Shown: piece by piece, positions 1-5,967 of the stretch
Layout: each line of letters starts with the position of its first letter
How positions within the stretch are numbered: position 1 is the stretch's first letter
NCBI GenBank assembly: GCA_014380965.1
Contig: JACMIV010000173.1
Span: 1 to 9,742 of the forward strand
Source of the DNA: Rhizobiaceae bacterium
GTDB lineage: Bacteria; Pseudomonadota; Alphaproteobacteria; Rhizobiales; Rhizobiaceae
Reading direction: 5' to 3'
DNA: 9,742 nucleotides
The notes under the pieces: generated by a model
The model's input: only the letters and a program-made list of their open reading frames with translations
Told to the model about the DNA's origin: nothing
The model's database searches: none
Translations under genes and position numbers: made by a program

Positions 1-1
1 A

Positions 2-1222
2 ACGCCGCGCGTGATCGTCCTGATGGTCAATGCGGGAGCACCGGTCGACGAGCAGATCGCGCTTTTGAAGCCGTATCTGCAGGAGGGCGACATCGTCGTC
101 GACGCCGGAAATGCGGATTTCAACGAAACCGTGCGCCGCTCGAAGGAGGCCGAGGGCGAAGCGTATCGCTTCGTCGGAATGGGCGTCTCGGGCGGCGAAG
201 TCGGTGCCAGGCACGGGCCGTCCATCATGGTCGGCGGCGAGGAAAGCGATTGGGCTCGGCTGAAGCCGCTGCTCGAGCCGATCTCGGCGAAGTACGAGGG
301 CATTCCGTGCGTCGCCTGGCTCGGAACAGACGGCGCCGGCCATTTCGTGAAGACGATCCACAACGGCATCGAATATGCCGACATGCAGATGATCGCCGAG
401 ATCTACGGCGTGATGCGCGACGGGATGGGCCTCTCCGCCGCGCAAATGTCCAGCATTTTCGCGGACTGGAACACCCGCGGCCTCTCCTCCTATCTGATCG
501 AGATCGCGGCGATCGCGCTGGCCGAGATCGATCCGGAGACCGGCAAGCCGATGGTCGACGTGATCGTCGACGAGGCCGGACAGAAGGGTACGGGTCGCTG
601 GTCCGCGATCGAGGCGCAGAAGCTCGGCGTCGGCGCGACGACGATCGAGGCGGCCGTATCGGCCCGCGGCGTCTCCTCGCGGCGCGAGGAGCGACGCAAG
701 ACCGCATCCGTCTATGCCGGGCTCGAGACCAAAGCGGGCGGTTTCGCGGACGATCCGGGGACGATCGATGCGCTGGAGAAGGCGCTCGAGACCGCGAAGA
801 TCATCGCCTATGCGCAAGGCTACGCAACGCTCGCCGCAGCCTCCGAAGAGTTCGGCTGGCAGCTGCCACTTGGCACGATCGCGCGGATCTGGCGGGCCGG
901 CTGCATCATCCGGTCCCGTTTCCTCGACGACATCACGCAGGCTTATGAGGACGGCTCGCCGCCGAAGAACTTGCTTCACGCCAAGGTCTTCGCAGAGCGC
1001 GTCACCGCGGGTCAGGCCGCGCTGCGCCGGGTGGCGGCGGACGCAGCTCTTGCTGGAATTCCGATGCCCGCGCTGTCCGCCGCTCTGGCCTATTTCGACG
1101 ATTACCGGAGGGCACGCGGCACGACCGACCTCACCCAGGCCCAGCGCGACCTCTTCGGCGCACATACGTTTCAGCGGCTCGATCGCGAGGGCATCTTCCA
1201 CCACCATTGGCCGCAGGTTTGA
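2..1222 (+). CDS. gnd: 6-phosphogluconate dehydrogenase (decarboxylating), 5' end cut off by window
   Basis: This enzyme oxidatively decarboxylates 6-phosphogluconate to ribulose 5-phosphate with reduction of NADP+, in the cytosolic pentose phosphate pathway. The open frame enters from the left edge (TPRVIVLMVNAGAPVD), so the GTG at 11 is an internal Val codon, not a start. About 405 residues are visible of a usual 470 or so, so roughly 65-70 N-terminal residues with the GxGxxG dinucleotide motif lie outside. Visible motifs are VSGGEVGARHGPS (substrate-binding Ser-Gly-Gly), HFVKTIHNGIEY (catalytic Lys, with the Asn, Glu and Tyr equivalents), the family signature IVDEAGQKGTGRW at 563-601 with its phosphate-binding Lys, and the C-terminal QRDLFGAH supplying the Arg and His that bind substrate across the dimer. 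Catalytic and substrate residues look intact. It ends in TGA with no strong terminator visible. Only the N-terminus is unseen. Confidence 0.97.
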   Translation, partial: TPRVIVLMVNAGAPVDEQIALLKPYLQEGDIVVDAGNADFNETVRRSKEAEGEAYRFVGMGVSGGEVGARHGPSIMVGGEESDWARLKPLLEPISAKYEGIPCVAWLGTDGAGHFVKTIHNGIEYADMQMIAEIYGVMRDGMGLSAAQMSSIFADWNTRGLSSYLIEIAAIALAEIDPETGKPMVDVIVDEAGQKGTGRWSAIEAQKLGVGATTIEAAVSARGVSSRREERRKTASVYAGLETKAGGFADDPGTIDALEKALETAKIIAYAQGYATLAAASEEFGWQLPLGTIARIWRAGCIIRSRFLDDITQAYEDGSPPKNLLHAKVFAERVTAGQAALRRVAADAALAGIPMPALSAALAYFDDYRRARGTTDLTQAQRDLFGAHTFQRLDREGIFHHHWPQV

Positions 1223-1319
1223 GGCGGAAGCGGCCGACTCCATGTTGAGCGCATGACTTGTGTCCGCTCGCGACACCCACGCGGTTTGGCCTGGAAACTC
1301 GCACTCGACGGAGACAACG

Positions 1320-1784
1320 ATGACGATCATGCTTTACCGCATCGCACTCGCCGCAGTCCTTGCGCTGTCCGCAGCGTCTTTCGCCGCAGCATAGGAAAAC
1401 GCTCCGACCGCACATGGCGCAATGGATCAAGGAGCGATGGATCACGGCGCCGCACCGGCCGTGCAGGCAGCCGCTGGGAACGAGAGCACCACAGCACCGC
1501 CCATGGAGCATGGTGGCAAGCCGCTCGACGCAGTCCAACAGGCCAACATGGATGCCACGAACGAGATGCACGCCCCGATGATGGCGGCAGCCATAATCAG
1601 AGACCCGGACCTTGCCTCCAACTGCGGAATGATCGCCCATCACCGCGGTGCGATAGCCACGGCCAAGGTCAAGATCGCCATGGGCAAGGATGCCGCGTCG
1701 CTGGCGCTCGCGGAGGCGATTATCACCGCGCAGGAAAAAGAGATCGCCGACATGACCAGATGGGTGGAGAAATACAAGCCCTGA
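1320..1784 (+). pseudogene. DUF305 secreted protein with in-frame amber stop after the signal peptide
   Basis: DUF305 proteins are small exported proteins of helical fold; some (CopM-like) bind copper, others are uncharacterised. ATG 1320 follows GGAG (1310-1313) at good spacing and encodes a clear signal peptide, MTIMLYRIALAAVLALSAAS then FAAA. The next codon, 1392-1394, is TAG. The same frame then continues unbroken for about 129 residues to TGA at 1784. The downstream part carries the DUF305 core: MHAPMMAAAIIRDPDL, then MIAHHRGAIATAKVKI, then IITAQEKEIADMTRWV. The expected residue at the stop is probably Gln (CAG to TAG), giving an AAA/QE cleavage site. An internal ATG at 1422 could make a 120-residue product, but it would lack export. 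The family's usual MIPHHQGAI is altered to MIAHHRGAI and an N-terminal region is Met/His-rich (MDQGAMDHG, MEHGG). Whether this is a true nonsense mutation, readthrough or a base-call error cannot be told from sequence. Confidence 0.85.
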
Positions 1785-1797
1785 CAGAATCTTGTGG

Positions 1798-1814
1798 GGT
1801 GAACCTAATTCACC
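1798..1814. terminator. Candidate bidirectional terminator between convergent genes
   Basis: GGTGAA, a five-base loop CCTAA, then TTCACC form a perfect 6-bp stem in the 42-base gap between the DUF305 gene (+) and the S10 peptidase gene (-). Placement between two convergent stop codons suits a shared terminator. No clear T-run follows on either strand and the stem is short, so the assignment is tentative. Confidence 0.35.
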
Positions 1815-1826
1815 GCATGAGCTCTG

Positions 1827-3437
1827 TCATTTCCCGTAGAGCCGCGTTGCGTCCCTTGCCAGCGCGCGGCGGGACTCGGAGCGGAAATACATCATGTGCC
1901 CGCCGGGATAAACGGTCGTCTCGATCGGCCGGGCGCCCTCCAGCGTCGGCAGCTGCGAGACGAGATAGCGCGAGGCGAGATAGGGGGTGACGAGATCGCC
2001 GTAGCCGTGCGCGATGAGGACTCCGAGCGAGGGATTGAGCGAGCGGGCCTCCTGGAGATCGTCCATCACACCGGCGTAGCCCTGACGCGAGGGTGAAGTG
2101 CCGAAATCCCAGGCCTGGTTGATGTCGCGATTGAGCAGGCGGTAGCTGATATCGCTGCGGAAGCCGAGCTCCTCGCGGACATAGGTGACAAAGGCCTGCG
2201 TCAGGATCGGGACGCTCCGGTCGAGCAGCGGATCGGGCGTCTCCGACCATGCCGACTCCGGCGCGATGTCCGCCGTGCCGATCGCGCCATCGTAGAGGCT
2301 GAGGACCCGGCCGCGGTCGCGTTCGAACTCCCGGGCGAAGACGGAGGTCGGCACGCGTGCGAAATGCCGGCGCACGAGGTCGATGGGCAGGCCGAGAAGG
2401 TCGGAAACCCGCTGGCTCGCAGCGTCCCGTCCAGACTCCACTCCGCTCGCGAGCGCCGTCATGTAGTCCGAGAGCGCGTAGTCTTCGACCTCGGCAAGCC
2501 GCGCCGCGAGGGTATCGCCGGACAATCCGTCCGCTTCGAAGCGGACCGCTGCCATCGCCGGTAGTGTCAGAGCCCATTTCAGCGGCAGGAAGTCCTCGCC
2601 GCGCAGAAGCGAGAATTCGAGCGCCGGCGAGACGAGCACGATGCCCGAAGGGGTTATGCCGACATCCTCCTGCAGAGTCTTGGCGAGAAGGGCGGCCCGG
2701 AAGCCGCCATAGCTCTCGCCGGCGAGATAGACCGGCGCGTCCGTGCGGCCTGTCTTCTGGAGGTAGAGGCGAATGAAGGCGCCGACCGAGGACGCGTCGC
2801 CGTCGACGCCGAAGAACCGCTTTTCGTCCTCCCCCGGGGCTGCCCGGCTGTAGCCGGTACCGACGGGATCGACGAAGACGAGGTCGGTGAAGCCGAGCCA
2901 GGTGTCGGGATTGTCTTCAAGGCGCGACGGCGCGGGCAGGAAGGCGCCGCTTTCCTCCGTTACGAGCGCCCGCGGCCCGAGGGCGCCGAGATGAAGGTAG
3001 GCGGAAGCGGCGCCAGGTCCGCCGTTGAAGACGAAGGTGATCGGGCGATCGGGCGCGGCGTCGGCGCTGTCCTGCGTCCCGTCGGCCTCGCGGTCGAGTG
3101 CATAGGCGACGTAGAACATCTCGGCCGTGACCTTGCCGTCGCCGCCGAGCAGCGAGAGTGTCGCGGCCTCCGCGTTGTAGGCCAGCACGCCGTCCTCGGT
3201 GCGGATCGTGTGTTCGCTACGCGAGGGACCCGGAAGAAGCGCAAGGATCCCTTCGCCGGAGGCTGCGCCGGATCTTGTGGCCGCCGGCGCCTCTATGGGG
3301 GCGCCAGGAACATCCCCGGATGGCGCGCCGTCGCCGGTGTGCGGGTTGTCCTGCGCGTGGGCGAGAGGAGCCAGAAGCGTAAGGAAGACGACAGACCGAA
3401 TGGCGAGGGAGCGGAGGAGGGGTCTGAAAGAAGGCAT
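1827..3437 (-). CDS. Exported S10-family serine carboxypeptidase-like protein
   Basis: Family S10 enzymes are alpha/beta-hydrolase serine carboxypeptidases; this one probably acts in the periplasm on unknown peptides. The product is 536 residues. ATG 3437 is chosen because it starts a classical signal peptide (MPSFRPLLRSLAIRSVVFLT, then LLAPLAHA, cleavage near residue 28) with GGTG just upstream. The frame stays open to 3818, but that stretch is basic, non-family sequence overlapping the divergent gene. Residues 29-70 are a Gly/Ala/Pro-rich linker. The catalytic set is present: NGGPG at 138-142 (oxyanion region), Ser242 in AGESYGG, Asp481 in HGYGD and His514 in PGGHMMYF. The oxyanion motif continues GAAS where many bacterial members have GSSS. 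It ends in TGA, converging on the DUF305 gene. A peptidase-fold protein with other hydrolase activity is possible, but the triad argues for activity. Confidence 0.93.
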   Translation of the reverse strand: MPSFRPLLRSLAIRSVVFLTLLAPLAHAQDNPHTGDGAPSGDVPGAPIEAPAATRSGAASGEGILALLPGPSRSEHTIRTEDGVLAYNAEAATLSLLGGDGKVTAEMFYVAYALDREADGTQDSADAAPDRPITFVFNGGPGAASAYLHLGALGPRALVTEESGAFLPAPSRLEDNPDTWLGFTDLVFVDPVGTGYSRAAPGEDEKRFFGVDGDASSVGAFIRLYLQKTGRTDAPVYLAGESYGGFRAALLAKTLQEDVGITPSGIVLVSPALEFSLLRGEDFLPLKWALTLPAMAAVRFEADGLSGDTLAARLAEVEDYALSDYMTALASGVESGRDAASQRVSDLLGLPIDLVRRHFARVPTSVFAREFERDRGRVLSLYDGAIGTADIAPESAWSETPDPLLDRSVPILTQAFVTYVREELGFRSDISYRLLNRDINQAWDFGTSPSRQGYAGVMDDLQEARSLNPSLGVLIAHGYGDLVTPYLASRYLVSQLPTLEGARPIETTVYPGGHMMYFRSESRRALARDATRLYGK

Positions 3438-3512
3438 CTGATCACCATCGACGGAGATTTGCCGCGTTGCAGCGGCAGGGTAGGGGCACTGTCGCGGAAG
3501 TCGCGGACGAAA

Positions 3513-3541
3513 AGAGCAGAGCTGCGCTGAGGACGGGTCAA
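3513..3541 (-). promoter_or_regulatory. Candidate promoter for the S10 peptidase gene
   Basis: On the minus strand TTGACC (3541-3536) is followed, after 17 bases, by TGCTCT (3518-3513). The -35 hexamer is good for an alphaproteobacterial housekeeping promoter; the -10 is poor. It would leave a leader of about 70 bases. This is pattern matching by eye only. Confidence 0.2.
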
Positions 3542-3574
3542 CATCTGTCGTCATTTTGGGTCGTGCATTGAGCG

Positions 3575-3591
3575 AACTCATTCTCTGAGTT
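3575..3591. promoter_or_regulatory. 17-base dyad, possible operator
   Basis: AACTCA, spacer TTCTC, TGAGTT is a perfect 6-bp inverted repeat with a 5-base centre. It lies between the candidate -35 boxes of the two divergent genes, a typical place for a dimeric regulator to act on both. No regulator gene is adjacent, so the binding protein is unknown. Confidence 0.3.
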
Positions 3592-3603
3592 GTCTCCCGT
3601 CGA

Positions 3604-3633
3604 TTGACGCTGCACTTCTGTAGAGCATATGCG
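3604..3633 (+). promoter_or_regulatory. Candidate promoter for the DMT transporter gene
   Basis: TTGACG (3604-3609) is followed after 18 bases by TATGCG (3628-3633). The -35 is strong and the -10 matches only at its first three positions. It would give a leader of roughly 110 bases before the GTG start at 3751. Low confidence. Confidence 0.25.
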
Positions 3634-3750
3634 GCGGCAACGGACGCCGACCGGCGCCGACCACCGTCTCGTTCAGCTCGAACCCAACAGACTCGCGACA
3701 GCGTGGCCGGAGTATCTGCTCTCGCCAGATGACATGCAGGCCTCTTTACC

Positions 3751-4674
3751 GTGAATGAATCAAAGCTCCTGACCGGCATCCTGTTGACGGTCTTCGCCGG
3801 TATGGTCTTCGCGGGCATGGACGCGCTCGGAAAGCAGCTGACGACGGTTCTGCCGGTCCTTCAGGTGGTCTGGGGTCGATACGTCGTCCAGACGCTGCTG
3901 ATGACGGTCTATCTCTCGCACACGACCGGCACGCGATTCCTCAAGGCGCGGCGACCGGTCCTGCAACTCGTGCGCGGCGCGATGCTCCTTTCGGCGACGC
4001 TCACGATGTACTTCGCGCTGGCGCACATTCCGCTGGCGGATGCGACGTCAGTTCTCTTCGTCTCGCCCATCGTCGTCACCATCCTCTCGGTCCTCTTCCT
4101 GAAGGAGCGCATCGGCATCCACCGCATCGCGGCGGTCCTTGCCGGCTTTTTCGGAGTCATGCTGATCGTGCGGCCGGGCTTTGCAAACGCCGAGCCCTAC
4201 CTGTTGCTGCCGCTCTTCGGCGCCGTGCTCAACGCGCTCTACATGTTGATGACGCGCCAGCTCGCAGGGGCCGACGACACGGCGGCGACGCAGTTCAACA
4301 CGACGGCGGTCGGCTCGCTCATCCTCTCGGTCGCCGTCATACCGGTCTGGGAGACGCCGTCGCCTCTGACGGCCGTGATGATGCTCCTCATCGGGACGGT
4401 GGGAGCGATCGGGCATTTCTGCCTGATCCGCGGCTTCGCCTATGCTCCGGCCTCGCTGCTGTCGCCGTTTCTCTACAGCCAGGTGCTCTTCGCCAGCCTC
4501 GTCAGCATCCTCTGGTTTGGCGACCCGATGCACCCGCTGACGCTGCTCGGCACCGCGGTGCTCGTCGGGAGCGGCCTCTACATCTGGTGGCGCGAAAACC
4601 GGAAGGCCCGGTCCTGCAAGCCGCTTCCGCTGGCGACGGAGGCGGCGTCGGCGGGGACGCCGGATGGGGCTTGA
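3751..4674 (+). CDS. DMT-superfamily (EamA) permease, ten predicted membrane helices
   Basis: This is an inner-membrane carrier of the drug/metabolite transporter superfamily; members export or import amino acids, nucleosides, vitamins and other small metabolites, and the substrate cannot be read from sequence. The 307-residue product has two EamA repeats, roughly residues 8-142 and 150-280, with about ten hydrophobic helices (near 7-27, 35-55, 73-92, 98-117, 124-142, 150-168, 185-201, 207-225, 232-255, 262-280). Typical features are a membrane-embedded Arg in VVWGRYVVQ and the FLKERIG turn after helix 4. GTG 3751 is the start because an in-frame TGA at 3730-3732 blocks extension and the next Met (3802) falls inside helix 1. 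The ribosome site is weak (AGG about 11 bases upstream). The C-terminal 25 residues are a polar tail. The monooxygenase gene follows after 84 bases on the same strand. Confidence 0.92.
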   Translation: MNESKLLTGILLTVFAGMVFAGMDALGKQLTTVLPVLQVVWGRYVVQTLLMTVYLSHTTGTRFLKARRPVLQLVRGAMLLSATLTMYFALAHIPLADATSVLFVSPIVVTILSVLFLKERIGIHRIAAVLAGFFGVMLIVRPGFANAEPYLLLPLFGAVLNALYMLMTRQLAGADDTAATQFNTTAVGSLILSVAVIPVWETPSPLTAVMMLLIGTVGAIGHFCLIRGFAYAPASLLSPFLYSQVLFASLVSILWFGDPMHPLTLLGTAVLVGSGLYIWWRENRKARSCKPLPLATEAASAGTPDGA

Positions 4675-4744
4675 TTCGATGACGGTAGACTGATCTTTTC
4701 CGCCGCAGTCGCGGGCTTCGATCCGCCACCCTCATCCAGACTAT

Positions 4745-4750
4745 GAAGGA
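4745..4750 (+). promoter_or_regulatory. Ribosome binding site of the monooxygenase gene
   Basis: GAAGGA lies 8 bases before ATG 4759 and fixes that start over the later in-frame ATG at 4771. Confidence 0.75.
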
Positions 4751-4758
4751 ACGCCCCC

Positions 4759-5082
4759 ATGTTCATAGCCATGAACCGCTTCAAGGTGATGAAGGACTCG
4801 GCAGAGGAGTTCGAGGAGCTTTGGGCCAACCGGACCTCGAACCTCAAGGGCCTGCCTGGCTTCGTCGAATTCCACATGCTGAAAGGGCCCGAGCGCGAGG
4901 ATCATCGGCTTTATTCCTCGCACACCGTTTGGGAAAGCGGCGAGGCGTTCGAGGCCTGGACGAAATCGGAGGCCTTTCGTGCTTCCCATCGCAGCGCCGG
5001 CGGCACCAAGCCACTCTACATCGGCCATCCCGAATTCGAAGGCTTCGAGGTGATCCAGACGATCGCCAACGAGGCTGCGTGA
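4759..5082 (+). CDS. IsdG/HmuQ-like ABM-fold monooxygenase, probable heme-degrading enzyme
   Basis: The 107-residue protein belongs to the small dimeric ABM (antibiotic biosynthesis monooxygenase) ferredoxin-like fold family. Within it, IsdG/IsdI of staphylococci and HmuQ/HmuD-type proteins of rhizobia cleave heme to release iron. The three IsdG catalytic residues have counterparts at almost the same positions: Asn6 (MFIAMNRF), Trp67 (GEAFEAW) and His77 (FRASH). These match the Asn7, Trp67, His77 of IsdG as I remember it. Family-typical GLPGFVEFHML and HTVWES also occur. There is no signal peptide, so it is cytosolic. It sits between a DMT permease and a broken acyltransferase, with no heme uptake genes visible and no recognisable Irr or iron box upstream. 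An ABM enzyme on another substrate remains possible, though the full catalytic trio favours heme. Confidence 0.85.
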   Translation: MFIAMNRFKVMKDSAEEFEELWANRTSNLKGLPGFVEFHMLKGPEREDHRLYSSHTVWESGEAFEAWTKSEAFRASHRSAGGTKPLYIGHPEFEGFEVIQTIANEAA

Positions 5083-5125
5083 GGGGACGTCCCTGCCGTC
5101 CGGTAACGAAACTTCCGAACCGGGA

Positions 5126-5904
5126 ATGCCACGTGACAGTGCAGCTGTAGGCACCGGCCGTCTCGCCTGGGTGGATATCGCGACGGCGATCTGCATCCTC
5201 CTCGTCGTTGCCGTGGATTCGACGGTCGGCGTCGAGAAGGCGGCCGGCGAGACCGGTTGGATGGGCTCGCTCGTCGCCTTCGCGTAGACCTTGCGCATCC
5301 CTGCCTTCTTCGGGCTTTCCGGCCTGTTCCTCGCGCCCCTGGTCGACCGGGACGCCCGTGATGCTCACCCTCGCGGCGCTGCTCGAAGTCGCGCCCATCG
5401 CAACCGGGCATCTCGTGATTGACGAATTCGCCGCCCGTTTCGTCTATTTCTATGGCGGTTACGCTCTCTCGGCAGGTCTTCTCGCCTCCGCGCTGCGGCC
5501 ATGCGAAGCGCCGTTGGCTTCATCGGCCGCACTGTCAGCGTCGTTCCTCTCCAACGGACTCTCGGTTTTTCAGGACATGGCCGAAATGCCCGGAGTGTCG
5601 CTCTTCCTCGGCGCAATCGGAACGTTGGCGTCGTCGCTATTGCCGCCCTCCTGGCGACCGTCCCGAGGGTCGATGCAGGTCTTCAACTCCTCCGGGAGAA
5701 GTCGATAGCGCTCTATCTCGCCTCCTTCCTGCCGATGGCCGTCATGCGGACGGCGCTTCTCGAACGAGGATCGTGCCGGATGTCGGCACGATATCGCTCA
5801 CGACGACGGTCTTCGCGGTCCTTGTTCCGCTGGCGCTACTGTGGCTGTCTCAGCGTACCGGAGCCACTTTCCTGTTCGAGGGGGCGCACTTCGCTCGGCT
5901 GTAG
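5126..5904 (+). pseudogene. Decayed acyltransferase 3 (OpgC-like) membrane protein gene
   Basis: Intact relatives are integral membrane acyltransferases that modify sugars or glycans. The frame starting at ATG 5126 reads GRLAWVDIATAICILLVVAV, then an in-frame TAG at 5285-5287 (Lys or Gln expected), then TLRIPAFFGLSGLFLAPLVD to about 5350. Homology resumes directly in another frame near 5350 with MLTLAALLEVAPIATGHLVI and VYFYGGYAL. By comparison with the family from memory, about 100 codons are missing at this junction. A frameshift near 5618-5632 moves to VVAIAALLATV and ALYLASFLPMAVMRT, and another near 5764-5771 moves to IVPDVGTISL, ending in FEGAHFARL and TAG 5902-5904. The conserved His of the first helix (usually VVMMHST) is Asp here (VVAVDST). 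One nonsense codon, one large deletion and two frameshifts make a functional product very unlikely. It begins 43 bases after the monooxygenase gene. Confidence 0.88.
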
Positions 5905-5967
5905 GCCAAGATCGAATCGAACGCGAGGCGAAGGCGCGAAGCGACGGAGTGACGTCGACCGGAACGA

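Larger units (their letters stand above)
3438..3750. other. Divergent intergenic region (313 bases)
   Basis: This stretch separates the 5' ends of the S10 peptidase (-) and DMT transporter (+) genes and should contain both promoters. I see no convincing gene here: frames that cross it are Arg/Ser-rich and match no family. It contains the dyad at 3575-3591 and weak promoter-like hexamers in both directions, listed separately. Its middle portion (about 3540-3630) looks richer in A and T than the flanking genes, as expected for a promoter region. No riboswitch, tRNA or small-RNA structure is recognisable by eye. Confidence 0.7.

Noticed and set aside
225..707. Minus-strand open frame inside gnd
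   Set aside because: Arg/Ser-rich translation, antisense to a gene with full family motifs, no start signals of its own.
1260..1276. GTGTC/GACAC hairpin downstream of gnd as its terminator
   Set aside because: Only a 5-bp stem with a 7-base loop and no T-run; too weak to call.
2357..3530. Several plus-strand open frames antisense to the S10 peptidase
   Set aside because: None has a plausible ribosome site or recognisable domain, and the peptidase on the other strand has a complete catalytic triad.
3438..3818. Upstream extension of the S10 peptidase to 663 residues
   Set aside because: The extra 127 residues would precede a complete signal peptide, are low in family-like sequence and overlap the start of the divergent DMT gene.
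5084..5093. 10-base palindrome GGGACGTCCC just after the monooxygenase stop
   Set aside because: A perfect palindrome with no loop cannot form a terminator hairpin, and a site of this length is common by chance in GC-rich DNA.
1392..5287. Recoding of TAG as a sense codon, suggested by in-frame amber codons in the DUF305 and acyltransferase genes
   Set aside because: TAG is the natural stop of the RND pump gene (5968-5970) and of the acyltransferase remnant (5902-5904). The acyltransferase also has frameshifts and a deletion that recoding cannot explain.
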